This document shows positions 34,501-44,896 of a DNA stretch of 64,000 bases, piece after piece. Within the stretch, counting starts at the first letter, position 1; each line of letters begins with the position of its first letter. A program made the translations under genes and the position numbers. Source of the DNA: Mycoplasmopsis bovigenitalium (GTDB lineage Bacteria > Bacillota_I > Bacilli_A > Mycoplasmatales > Metamycoplasmataceae); assembly GCF_900660525.1 (NCBI RefSeq), contig NZ_LR214970.1, forward strand, positions 186,001-250,000, read 5' to 3'. The notes below the pieces were generated by a model. It saw only the letters and a list, made by a program, of their open reading frames with translations. It did no database searches and was not told where the DNA came from.

Positions 34501-35622
34501 TTTATCGCTTTGTAGTCCAATCTTTTTATCTTTCTCAACTTGTACTAATTTATCATCAACAAGTTTAGTTGAGTAATTTTCATAATCTAAATACTTACCT
34601 AAATTAATTATTAATCTTTCATTAATTTCGGCTTTTTGTGCAGATGCAGATGGCGTATATTTTATTTTTATATCACTTTTTAATAATTTTGAACCTTGAA
34701 AACCATTAGTTGATGTATCTCTCACGACTATATCTATACTATTTTTTGAATCATCATCACTATTAATCCGATAATTTATTCTTAGTTTATTATGAGGATT
34801 TGTTCTTTGAATTGATTCATTAATCTTTCTTATTTCTGCTTCTAGTTTGGATTTATTACTTACTTGTGTTGTTCCACTTTTAATTGGGGTTGTTAAATTT
34901 CCGCCAGTATCACTTTCAATTAATATTTCATTTTTAACCGCTCTAAGTGCTTCATTTCACCAACTATTATACTTTTGCAACTCATTTTTATTTCGAGTTG
35001 TGCCATTAATATTAAATCTTACAGTATCTACCCGATATCAGGTATAAAAAGCTTCTCTTGATAGGTTTTCGTCAAAATCATATTCACCATAACCCTCATA
35101 TCTTTCTGTTGTCTTAAACGTTGCATCTGTGTTTTTTGTAAAAGTAATTTCAACATTTTTAATTTCTAAAAACTCTTGTGCATTTTTTATTCTTTGTCAT
35201 CTTTGAGTACCTAAAATTGCTTCTGCTTCTTTTTCTGAAAATGAACCACGCAATTCATAACCATTATATTCATATTCAGCACCCACTAGTTGACCATATT
35301 CACCCGTATCTTTTTTAATTAACTTTTCATTTTTAGGAGTGAATGATAAATGTTTATATACATTTATATGAGGCATATCCAATCGATAATTTGCTCTGCT
35401 TCCAACTGCTTTTTTATAAGTCCGAAAATTGCTTGTTTCTCTAAATTTATCCGACGGGTTATTTTGAAGATCTCTTGCATTAAATTCTTCAACATATGTT
35501 TTGTCAAATTTAAAGTTTTCTCTTCATTCAGGCGGCAATTGTTGTACTTTTGCAGCAACTACCAATGGACTAAAACAAACAGTCGGTAAAATTGCCAGTA
35601 ATTTAAAATATTTCTTCTTCAT
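31597..35622 (-). CDS. Large ICE surface protein with signal peptide and C-terminal membrane anchor
   Basis: The protein is 1341 aa. A cleavable-looking signal (MKKKYFKLLAILPTVCFSPLVVAA) has no lipobox Cys at the end. After about 1,250 extracellular residues comes one membrane helix (IGVLAPLAIITIAIGITVAWW) and a short basic tail. The body is rich in beta-type repeats, with NDKWGFIAEA and repeated EKxxxxVxFxLN-like segments. I do not recognise a domain. It is the last gene of the transfer operon, after virB4-like traE and a small coiled-coil gene, so contact with the recipient cell during mating is a reasonable guess. Its start overlaps the preceding gene by 20 nt. Confidence 0.7.
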
Positions 35623-36220
35623 TATTTTTTATATTTGAATCCATTCTGCCATCAAATTCATAATTAGTATACTTTTCAAATGATTTAGCAACTTCTAGCG
35701 CTTTTTTCTGTTCTGCCTCTATTTCTTTTTCTAATTGTTTATTAAACACATTTCTCATTTGTTGAAAATAAATTGATTCATTTAATAATTTATCATCCGG
35801 TCTATTTAATAATTGTTCATTAAATTCAATTTTGTTATTTGCCAAAATATTTAGCAAAATATCGATTTTTTGGTTTGCTAAAATTGTTTCTACTTCATAT
35901 TTTTCAACCGTTGTTTTTAAAGTATTTGTAAATGGATACATAGAAGCATACAAGGCTTTTCTAAAAGCATAAAACATATCTTCTTTAAGATCACGCATTA
36001 CAAGTTTTTTATCTAGTTGGCTTAAGTAATTCATCAAAATGATTGACATTTCTTGCGATACACTTTTATTTTGGCTTGCTAATTCCCTTTGCCATTTTTT
36101 AAATCTTAAAATTTCATTTTGGTCATAAAGTCTGAATACAACACGAACTCCATTCTCCGCGGACTTTTTGCTATTTATTGTATTTGCATCCATATTTTTT
36201 TCTGTTTTTTTTCTTGCCAT
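35603..36220 (-). CDS. ICE coiled-coil protein, possible ribbon-helix-helix N-terminus
   Basis: The protein is 205 aa from ATG 36220 (GAGAG upstream; an in-frame ATG at 36250 would start within the CG-rich tract). Residues 23-65 (VRVVFRLYDQNEILRFKKW, then NKSVSQEMSIILMNYL) fit a beta-helix-helix DNA-binding fold. The rest is charged helix. Basic start, acidic end. It could be a regulator or relaxosome protein. It is not a recognised family. Confidence 0.5.
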   Translation of the reverse strand: MARKKTEKNMDANTINSKKSAENGVRVVFRLYDQNEILRFKKWQRELASQNKSVSQEMSIILMNYLSQLDKKLVMRDLKEDMFYAFRKALYASMYPFTNTLKTTVEKYEVETILANQKIDILLNILANNKIEFNEQLLNRPDDKLLNESIYFQQMRNVFNKQLEKEIEAEQKKALEVAKSFEKYTNYEFDGRMDSNIKNNEEEIF

Positions 36221-36235
36221 ATTTTCTCTCAATCT

Positions 36236-36282
36236 CGCACGCACGCACATTGTGCGTATTAATATACGCGCGTGTGCGCACG
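36236..36282. repeat. Alternating purine-pyrimidine (CG/CA) tract with palindrome
   Basis: The stretch is almost strictly alternating CG, CA and TG dinucleotides around a 15-bp palindrome ACGCACA-T-TGTGCGT (36243-36257), then CGCGCGTGTGCGCACG. It sits between traE and the 36220 start. A shorter tract of the same kind lies at 28665-28680. Confidence 0.7.
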
Positions 36283-39114
36283 TTATCTATCTATTTTTTT
36301 AAAGTCCCCTTGCTTAAAGAACAATGATTTTTCATAATCGTTATATCAAGTATCAATTTTTATTTTTGAATTTAAGTGTAATGAGATAATATTGTTTCCA
36401 ATTTCTCCATCACTTAAAAATGATGTTGCTGAATCATTAAGTCCCCCGCTAAATTCATACATCTGTTTTACGGCGATAAGATCTCTATTTTTAAGTCCGA
36501 AAAATGTAGAATACTGGCAGTTCTGAACAATTGATTCTGCTTTTGGTGATACTAATAAGTCTGAGGGGCTTTGTGTAGTTAAATCTAATGATAATAAGTA
36601 CTTACGCCCAGTTTTCGTTAACTTCCAGATAAAATCAAGCATAATTGGTCTGCTTACATTTACATATTGGTGTATTTCATCAATAAAGGCGATTGTGTGC
36701 TTTGTAGGGTCTTTAATTATGTTTTGGTATACCAAGTTTTGAATTAAACTTAATAACACATAAACTCCTACTGAGTTATCATCTTTACCTAATGCCATTA
36801 ATTCTTTTGTATTAAATATAATAAAATCACTATCTAAATTAATATTAGTTTTAGCATTATATAAGCGTTCAAATTTACCATTATATTGGAATAAATATTT
36901 GAATATATCAAGCACTCTTGCCACTAAATCTTGTTTTCTGGCTTTTTCATAAGCATCTGCATATTGGTAATTTTCTAGTTCTGTTATTAAATCACTAATT
37001 ATCGGGAAATCTAAATTGCTTAATTCATCAAGATTTTTTACATCATATACTCCGCGTTTTTGATATAAATGACGAACAGCAGTCATAATTATCATAATGT
37101 GTTCATTAGTAAAATTATCACTCACAAGTTTGAAGAAATCTTCTAATCATTCATTGTGTTTTTTAATAATTTTATAAATATTAAATTCATCTAAATTGTC
37201 TGATTCATTTTCTTCTCATATTTGAACTCTAACCTCTAATGGATTTAAACTAGTTCCAGAATCTGTTCCTAAGTTAAATATTGTTCCACCAAATTTTTTT
37301 GCCAAATATTTATATTCATTTTCGATATCAATTACATATACATTATGATTTTCCATTAATGCTTCAACAATCGATTTAGATTTAGAGGTACTTTTACCCT
37401 TACCACTTGAACCTAAAGTAATTCAGTTGTAATTAGTACGTCTAGAATTCTTTTTATAAAATCTATCAACTATTACTGGTTCGGCAGTATTAATTGTTGT
37501 TCCTAAAAAACAAATATTCCCATCATTTTGATATTCATTTTCAAAACCTCAACCATAAGCACAGTTATATGATGACATTTGCAAAGGTTCTTTTAAGTTA
37601 TTTGTAGTAATGAATAATGATTGAGCAAATGCTTCAAATTGTCTGAATGGCAATGATTTAATAAAAATCTTCGCTCTACGTGCATCTGAAAAATTTTTAG
37701 ATTCAATTTTTCTTAATTCTTGAATACTATTTGCTTCATTTGAAATCATAAAATGAGAATCAAACAAGTTGTTTTTATCGATTTGGATTTGATTTTCTAA
37801 ATATTCTATGGCTTCAAGTTGAATATTATTACCTTTTTGGCTAAATGCAGATTTAATCATATGTGAGTTATCTTTTGTTGTTCTTGAACCCTTATCTAGA
37901 ATATCTCCTACTGAATCATCAGCGATTACACCTAAGTTTCAAATAATTTTATTATTATTATTTAATAAATTATATGTTCAACCATCTTCAAGTCTTAATG
38001 GTAATTCAGATACAGTTTGCACTGAATAATATTTATCATCAATTTTAAAATAATGAGGCTTAAATACTACACTTTCAAATTCAAATAAATCTGACAATTT
38101 AATTCCGGTATTTTCAACTTTAACTTGTTTGTCATTTTTCTTTTGCTTTTTACTAAATCTTTCTTTAAATCAAGTTTTAATTAGCATTATTAAATCTTGT
38201 TTTTCAACTACATCATTATTTTTATTTTTATAAAATGGGCTTTCTTGTTGTTCAAAGTATTTTTCGATTAACTCTTCATTTACTTTTGAACCAAATTGTT
38301 TAGATAGAAAATTAATTAAACTTTTACCTTGTACAATATCGGGTTCTACATCCATTGAATTTAAGGTAGTATAAACACTTTCAATTGTTTTTGTTAATTC
38401 ATTTAGTTTTCTGTCATATACAACAATATAGTAATTATCCAATAAAACATCACTGTCTAATAAATCAAAATCTTCATATTTTTCTTCATATAACTTAACA
38501 AAATTTTCAACCACTTCCTCTGACTCGTTGTTTTGTTCTAACTGGTCTAATTTTTTGTTTAAGTTTTCTTTTAAACTAATGAAATTCTTTTTGTAATCAA
38601 CTAATTCTTTATATCTAACAATCGATATTTGCGAACTAATCGAATCTAAAACATTTACAAATTTTGATAAAAATGCTTCCTTATCAAATTCTGCTTCATT
38701 TCAAGGTACTCTTCCCTTGAATTTAATTACTGAAAAATATTTAATTCCACCTTTTAAAAATTTAGTTTTTACATATTTTCTGTCAATTATTGAATGATAA
38801 GGGACTAATAAATCAACTTTATTTTTAGTTCCTTTACCATATTTTTTTACTTTAAATCAATATCTAATCATTCAACCCGCTAAAACATATAACCTAACGT
38901 CATATTTAGGCACTTTAATAAGCGATGTTGATAAAATCAAGAATAATACCACTCATACTAAAAATCTAATGAATACATTGAAATTTTGGGGTAAAAATGC
39001 ATATAAAATTAGAAAAGATAATATTACATTTATTAATAAAACAAAAAAGTCTAGTCAAGTATAGTTTTTAAATACTCTGCTACGAGTTTTTTTAATGTTC
39101 TTAGGTTGTAGCAT
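36283..39114 (-). CDS. traE: TraE / VirB4-family conjugation ATPase
   Basis: The protein is 943 aa. Two N-terminal membrane helices (about 18-75) are followed by a long VirB4-type N-domain, and then the ATPase: Walker A GSSGKGKST near residue 567 and Walker B HTIAFIDEIHQ near 808, followed by RKYLLSLDLTTQSPSDLL and a QNCQYSTFFGLK motif typical of VirB4/TraE. It powers assembly and substrate movement in the type IV secretion channel. Its ATG shares one base with the stop of the VirB6-like gene (TAATG), so the two are translationally coupled. This corresponds to the TraE gene conserved in mycoplasma ICEs. Confidence 0.88.
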
Positions 39115-40766
39115 TAGTATAAATCTTTACCTTTTTTTACTCTTCTATAAGTATCAATAACCGCTTGATTAGTTGCATCTTTTTTAGTTGTACGTTTTGC
39201 ATTTTCAAGTAATGATTTTTGTTCTTTACTTAGAGATAAACTATCCCCACTAGATCTTTCAATTTTCTTGTCAATCAAACTTCCAATTTTTTGTCTTCTT
39301 TCAGCAATTGCTTTTGCTTCTTCTTTATTACCTTTTTTCAATAGTTTTGCCTCCTGTTTAGCCAATGCATTTTCTTTTTTAGTTAGTTGTTCTGTATCAA
39401 GTGATAAATCTTTTCTTGCTTCTTTGTATTCTTCTTTGCTAATTTCTCCTTGTTTGTATTGTGTTTTAAGGTTTTTCAAGTCCTCTCTATCTGCTTTTTT
39501 AGCAGCTAGCGCACTTTCACGTCTTTCATTAACTTTTGCGTCCAAGCCTTGTTTTGCTAATTCGTATTCCTCATTATCTATTTTGCCATTTTTAAGTTTT
39601 GCTTTCAGATCACGCTTAGCGTTTAATGCTTGCACTCCTCTTTTTCCACCTTTAACGGCAGCACCCGCTTTTGCTAATGCACCGCCGCCACTTTTCATTA
39701 ATTTGCCAACTCCTTTTGCGGCAGCAAACACACCACCACCAAGTGCCATAGCACCTGCCATCATTCCTTTTGTTTCAGAAATACTTTCTTTTATTGAAGC
39801 ACTTTCGCCAATAAATGCAGCAACTTCACTCGATATACTTGTTGAAGCAACAGCACCACCAACGATTACTCCTAAAATTAATAAGTATCTAACCATAATA
39901 TGCAAGTCTTTTAAATCTGGAGAATTTACTCATTTAAAAGTTTGTAAAATAAATGCTCCTAAAACTTGAATAGATACTAAAAAGCCTAAAATTGAAAAGC
40001 CTTTGGCAAAATACATTTGCCCTCATTGTCTTAATCTTTTTCCATCATCCGCCATAGCAGTTGGCGCTACAAATGGCGCAATGATAAATAAGAAAAATTG
40101 TTGAAATACTTTTTGCACAACAACTAGCATACCCATAACAAGCGGTACTAATGTACTCACACTTAATAGTGATCCTAGAAAAATTAACTCAACCGCTCTT
40201 CCATCTTCAAGTTGCTTGTATTGTTCGAATTTTAAAAAGTAATTATTTTCATAAATGTATTGTCAATCTTTAAGACTAATACCTTTTAATCTTGTAGGAT
40301 CATATAGATTTATAAATATTTGATAATCTAATGCTTCCTTGTCTGCACCCGTAATTAAATTAATCATAATGCCGATTAATAGGTTAAATACATATAAAAC
40401 TAAAGGTATTCCTATAATTCATAAAGTTGCTAATACAGAATATTTTAATGCAACACTGACGGGGTTTGGTTCATTATCCCCTTTTCAAAAATGAAGCCGA
40501 ATTAAACTTGCCGCTAATATCACAATATATATAGCAACCGATATTATTAAAAGCCTTAAAAATAATGTGGGGAATTTGCTTAATTCAAATGCTTCTGACA
40601 AGCCAATTCCGAATAATAAGTACTGTGGTAAACTAATCGCTATTAATTGATAACATATTAATATCGATTTAATTAATATAAGTGGTAATACCACTATTAA
40701 ATATCAAAATATATTAAAAACACCAAATCCAATTTTATTATATAGATCGCCGATAAAGCCAGCCAT
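39114..40766 (-). CDS. VirB6/TrbL-like polytopic membrane protein
   Basis: The protein is 550 aa. At least seven membrane helices fill residues 1-320, including a glycine-rich one (ILGVIVGGAVASTS). The last 230 residues are a cytosolic, alanine/lysine-rich coil (KRDLKAKLKNGKIDNEEY, twice in variant form). The layout matches the VirB6/TrbL channel subunit of type IV secretion systems. TAATG coupling on both sides ties it to the pilin-like and VirB4-like genes. Confidence 0.7.
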
Positions 40767-41092
40767 TACGACGCCTTAATTTCTGCAAAGTTTCTAATCA
40801 TAGTCATTAATAATGGACTAAGCGCTCATAATATAATTACCGCTATAAGAAATATCCCAACTCACTTAATTCTTTTGATTTGTGTTTGTCTAACTTCTTC
40901 ATTATCCGTTTTTCCCGCTTTAAAAAAACTAATTGCCGTAATTATGATAATAACAATAGTTAATATGCCAGCAAATGCACCTAAAATAATATTTATGTAT
41001 TGTTGTACTGTGTTAGCAATCGATTCTAAATTCGATTTGATATTTTCTGCACCAGCGTTAGTGTCTAACATAAAATTTGCAAATTTATTCAT
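40766..41092 (-). CDS. VirB2/TrbC-like small membrane protein
   Basis: The protein is 108 aa. A short N-terminal helix and two membrane helices (YINIILGAFAGILTIVIIII and WVGIFLIAVIILWALSPLL) are joined by a basic loop, the size and topology of VirB2/TrbC pilin subunits. Its place between ssb and the VirB6-like gene supports a type IV channel role. It overlaps the ssb stop by 8 nt and couples to the next gene by TAATG. Mycoplasmas lack a cell wall, so a true pilus is uncertain. Confidence 0.55.
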
Positions 41093-41507
41093 TTTCTTCT
41101 CCAAATATATTTACATTTAATTCTTCTTTATCAATCGGGAAAACATATTCACTTTCTTGAGTTTCATTGTTTTCACTTGTTTCTTTATTTTCTTTTTGTT
41201 TATGACTTTTTGCCAAAAAGGTTATTTGTTGACCAATTACATCTAATTTATATTTCTTTTTCTGCGTATCTTTGGCAATATAATATGACGTATCAATTTT
41301 GCCAATAACTTCGATTAAATCTCCTTTTTTACAGTATTTCAAATAGTTTTCGGCAACCTTGTTAAATAAATTAATATCAATAAATTTAACTTTATTTATT
41401 CCTTGATCAATAACCGCTAAGTTAAATCTCACTCATAAACTATTTTCTTTTCTATGTTCCTTTAATGTGTCGCTAGCAATGCGACCAGTTAGTAATACTT
41501 TATTCAT
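41085..41507 (-). CDS. ssb: Single-stranded DNA-binding protein (ICE copy)
   Basis: The 140-aa OB-fold protein starts MNKVLLTGRIASD, followed by WVRFNLAVID and FNKVAENYLKYCKKGDLIEVIGKIDTS, the classic SSB strands, and ends with an acidic FGEEN tail like the SSB interaction tip. It would coat the transferred strand or the replicating ICE. The strong AGGAGG site is 4 nt before the ATG. Confidence 0.88.
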
Positions 41508-41515
41508 TTTTCCTC

Positions 41516-41743
41516 CTAATTTACTAATCAAAAACTAATAATTACTCAAAGTCCAAATATGCTTAATATTGTTGTCGATAAGATAATTTTTCATTCTGGT
41601 TTTTGATTTCTTGCTTTTTCTTTTATCTGTATATCACGTGCAAAACAATCACGATAATTTTTTAATAATGTTATAAGTTGTATTATTCCAATAACCCCCA
41701 GAAATAAACAAGCGGTTATTAAATAATTTGTTTCTTTACTCAT
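41516..41743 (-). CDS. Small two-helix membrane protein, ICE
   Basis: The protein is 75 aa. Helices at about 8-28 (ITACLFLGVIGIIQLITLL) and 53-73 (LSTTILSIFGLWVIISFW) flank a basic loop. GGAG precedes the ATG. It is the first gene after an internal terminator and directly precedes ssb, so it leads the ssb-virB2-virB6-virB4 operon. I do not recognise a family. Confidence 0.6.
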
Positions 41744-41751
41744 TTAACTCC

Positions 41752-41794
41752 AAAAAAAATGCCACCAATTACTCCTAAGGGAGTAATAAGTGGC
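41752..41794 (-). terminator. Internal ICE terminator
   Basis: GCCAC and ATTACTCC arms pair with GGAGTAAT and GTGGC (41761-41794), followed by a T8 run on the minus strand. It separates the lipoprotein gene from the ssb operon. Confidence 0.8.
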
Positions 41795-41806
41795 GGATTT
41801 TTAATT

Positions 41807-43318
41807 CTATTTTTTAAATTTTCAACCATACGGTTTAAATTTATCTAGTATGTTATTTAATTTAGATTCAGAATAACTTCTATCCATTAAAGCAGGACTT
41901 TTTATTCCATCTATTTGTTCTATATTTTTCCATATAACTTTATAGTATTCGATATTCGGGTTGTTAGTTAAAAATGCATTTAATGGTTCACTTAATTCTG
42001 CTTCACCAAGATATTTTGTAAGGGGTAAAATTACTTGTTCATATTGTTTGTATGCTCATACATAAGTATCTCTAAAATCGCCTTTATCAGTGCCGGGGAA
42101 CACAAATAATTGCTCATCAATCGTTAGTCCCATAATATGCTCTAATTTTAGATATTCAAGTAATGCTTCGCGGTACTTTCTAATCACGTCATATTTGGCA
42201 ATTAGTTGTTCTTTAATTGTTTTGCTTTCATCTTTAATATCATTAAGCATCATATCTAAATAATTTAAATATGCTTTTAATAAGTTATATTGCACACTTT
42301 GCATTAACACTGACTTTGCATTACCCATAATAAAGTAATCGATGAAATCCATTCCTAATTTAGGTATCGGATTTGATTTTGAACCGGGTTCCCCCTCTTG
42401 CGGATTTCTTTTATATTCAACCTTAAAAGCCGGATCTTGCTCATAAAACAATTTTGAGAAAAGCAAATCTTTGTTTTGTTTGGTAAAAGTTGATTCAGTA
42501 GAATATTCTATATCTAATTTTCAACGCAAATTATAGCCATTGTAATAAATACCATTTTTCATAAAAATTAATTGTCGATTTGGATCTTTTTCAAGTGGTG
42601 ATGTAGGGTAATAAGAATCATATTGGTGTTCGGGTCAATTCTCTCCATTTAAATGCCCCGCATTACTTTTATCTAGCGTTTTAAAGTCAAGCCATAATTT
42701 GGATTTATAATAATCTAAATATTTTTTTAAATATCCTTTATTAAGTATTTTAAAAGCAATATCACTTGAGTTTCTGTCAGTTGCTTTTACATCTTGCTCA
42801 ACCTCTAACAATCCTTTAAGTTTTTTAATAAGTGCTTTTAGTTGCTCTTCACTTGCTATTGTTTGTTCTTTATCAGATAGTTTATAGCGTTTTTCTAAAT
42901 CAATATTTCTTATATAACGCGAAATATAACTTATATTCGGTACTCCTTGAATCGCTATTTCTTCAACTCAATAATCTTTGATTTTTGGTATTTTCTCTTT
43001 TATTTTTTGCGAATTATTTTCTAACACATCATTAGCATAAAACACTTCATTTTCATCAAAATCATCTTCTTTATTTAACTTAAATTTAAGTCCATTATAT
43101 TCAAACACTTTTGTTTTATCAACTTCTTCAGTAGGTTTATTTTGCCCGCTGCTTCCTTGATTATTTCCATCATCTGGTAAAATGATTGCTCCATTTTTAC
43201 CAGATCCAACTTTCCCTCTGTTTTGCTTGTCAACAAACAATTGATAAATATTACAACTTGTCGCACATAATGGCAATAATGCTAATGGTGCTACACTTAA
43301 CAATTTAATTTTTTTCAT
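41807..43318 (-). CDS. ICE surface lipoprotein
   Basis: The protein is 503 aa. Signal MKKIKLLSVAPLALLPLCATSC has the lipobox Cys at residue 22. A Gly/Asn/Ser-rich linker follows and then a helical, Lys/Glu-rich body with no recognised domain. Mycoplasma ICEs regularly carry one surface lipoprotein at this place (CDS14 in ICEA), needed on the donor for transfer in M. agalactiae. That this is its counterpart is inferred from position and type only. It overlaps the previous gene by 14 nt and ends at a strong terminator. Confidence 0.75.
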
Positions 43319-43505
43319 TTTTTACCCTAAAAGTTTTTATTACTTTACATCTTTCTATTTCTATTATATCCCATTTATTCTTTGCCGCTATTTTAACAAC
43401 TGATTGAACCGCCACGTCTCAATTTTTCGTTGCTCCTAAGGGCTTAGTATATTTACCTTTCCTTCCCCGAATTCTATAAAACGTTTTTTGTTTATCGCTC
43501 TTCAT
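43305..43505 (-). CDS. Small basic ICE protein
   Basis: The protein is 66 aa: MKSDKQKTFYRIRGRKGKY, then WDVAVQSVVKIAAKNKW and many Lys/Arg. It could bind nucleic acid. It overlaps the lipoprotein start. No family recognised. Confidence 0.5.
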
Positions 43506-43520
43506 TTTTTCCTTTATTTA

Positions 43521-43715
43521 TTAGTTATTACTATTAACTCCTTGTAAGTTTGCTACATCATTTAGTAGTTCATCAATTTCTTTTTCTAATTCGCTTTGCT
43601 TATCATTTGCCAGTAAATACTTTTTATTAATCTTGCTTTGCTCAATTATTTGCTTTAAAAATGCCGACAAATCACTAAGCAATTCCTCTATTTGTAATCC
43701 AGAACTTTCAACCAT
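43521..43715 (-). CDS. Small acidic coiled-coil ICE protein
   Basis: The protein is 64 aa, helical (LSDLSAFLKQIIEQSKINKK, then SELEKEIDELLNDVANL). It starts by TAATG coupling to the preceding polyvalent-type gene, so it may be a partner or chaperone for that product. Confidence 0.5.
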   Translation of the reverse strand: MVESSGLQIEELLSDLSAFLKQIIEQSKINKKYLLANDKQSELEKEIDELLNDVANLQGVNSNN

Positions 43716-44851
43716 TACATACGCAACCTTTTAACTTGTTTTTTAACTTGTTGCTCGATTTGTTGTTCTGGTTCTTTTTCGGATTTTGCTTCTTTATTTT
43801 CTGTAATGTATTCTTTATTTACTTGCTCATATAGGTACTGAAAATCTCTATTGTTTACTTCATTTCCATCTCCAATATCTATTCTTAAATGCTCTGTTAC
43901 CTCTCCATCTACAATATGGTCAAAATAGAATTTAAAATATGGTATCTCAAGTAAGGTTATTTTTCCGTCTTGTTCTTCTTTTGCCCACACGGGTTTTGAT
44001 TTACATATTCTTTCATCAAGATTTTTAAGTTCATCAACAAGTTCTTGTGTAATAACCTCTCCCTTATAATCTTTTACCCCACCCTCTGGGAACGCCTCAT
44101 TAAATTCAACTACCCAATAATCCTGTGAATTTAATGGTTCTTTTTCGGATTTTGCTTCTTGGTTTAACTCTTTTTCTCTCTCGCTCAGTCCTTTATCAAT
44201 AAATGGATGTAGTTCTTGCGGTAATTTTAAAAGTGCTTTTTCACTCATTACAATGCTGTTTGGATCTTGTAAAAAATCATATTCATCTAGTTTGTTCCAA
44301 TTTAATATGTTTTCGTCGCGTGCGATCTTTATTAGTTTTTCTTTTAAAGTTAAATCTTTTTCTTGCATTATTTCTTCTAAATCGTGCGCTTGAATTAATT
44401 TATTTTCAAAATAATCTTTAGTTTCCACATATTTCTGCTTTTCTTGATCATATTCATAAGCCCTAAATCGAATTTCATTAAAATAACTATCTTTTAGTTC
44501 ATTTAAATAATTCATTTCCTGTTTCGCAAAAGAGTATGCTTGTTCAAAATCATTATCAAAATCACTTTTTTTAAGCGCATATACGCCACTATATGTTTGA
44601 TAATCCCCATATTTATCTTGGCGAATATCTACACCATTATTTTCAGTTTTGTATACATAATAATGTTCATTGTTAAATTTGCTAAAAGTAAAGACAAAAT
44701 ACTCACTATCAATTTTGGCTTTATTGTCAATATATCAATCAGTATCTTTTTTTTCTGCTATATAGTGGAAATCATTATTTCAAAAATCTTCTCAATATAT
44801 TTGTGGTTTGATTGTGTCTTCAATAATTCCGTAAGTATAAATTTTGTTCAT
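43715..44851 (-). CDS. ICE polyvalent-type protein with basic C-terminal tail
   Basis: The protein is 378 aa. It has an unrecognised N-terminal domain (1-120), then a helical part, and a segment YWVVEFNEAFPEGGVKDY, with FDHIVDGEVTEHLRIDIGDG further on, that looks like one of the large polyvalent-protein-associated domains of conjugative elements. The tail EQQIEQQVKKQVKRLRM matches the Q-rich basic tail of two other ICE proteins. AAAGGAGAAGT precedes the ATG. It lies 12 nt after the stop of the 44864-46537 gene. Confidence 0.6.
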
Positions 44852-44863
44852 TACTTCTCCTTT

Positions 44864-44896
44864 TTACATACGCATTGTTCTGCGTTTTTGGATTTG
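44864..44896 (-). repeat. 33-bp repeat encoding a shared C-terminal tail (copy 2)
   Basis: Identical to 30295-30327 and likewise ends a gene with QIQKRRTMRM and TAA. Confidence 0.9.

Noticed and set aside
39268-39969. Plus-strand 233-codon ORF opposite the VirB6-like gene
   Set aside because: It is an antisense shadow of the Ala/Lys-rich tail of the minus-strand gene, which has coupled neighbours and a clear topology.
41516-41743. Suspected frameshift in the small membrane protein gene
   Set aside because: Re-reading the bases shows one continuous 76-codon frame with two helices and a good ribosome-binding site.
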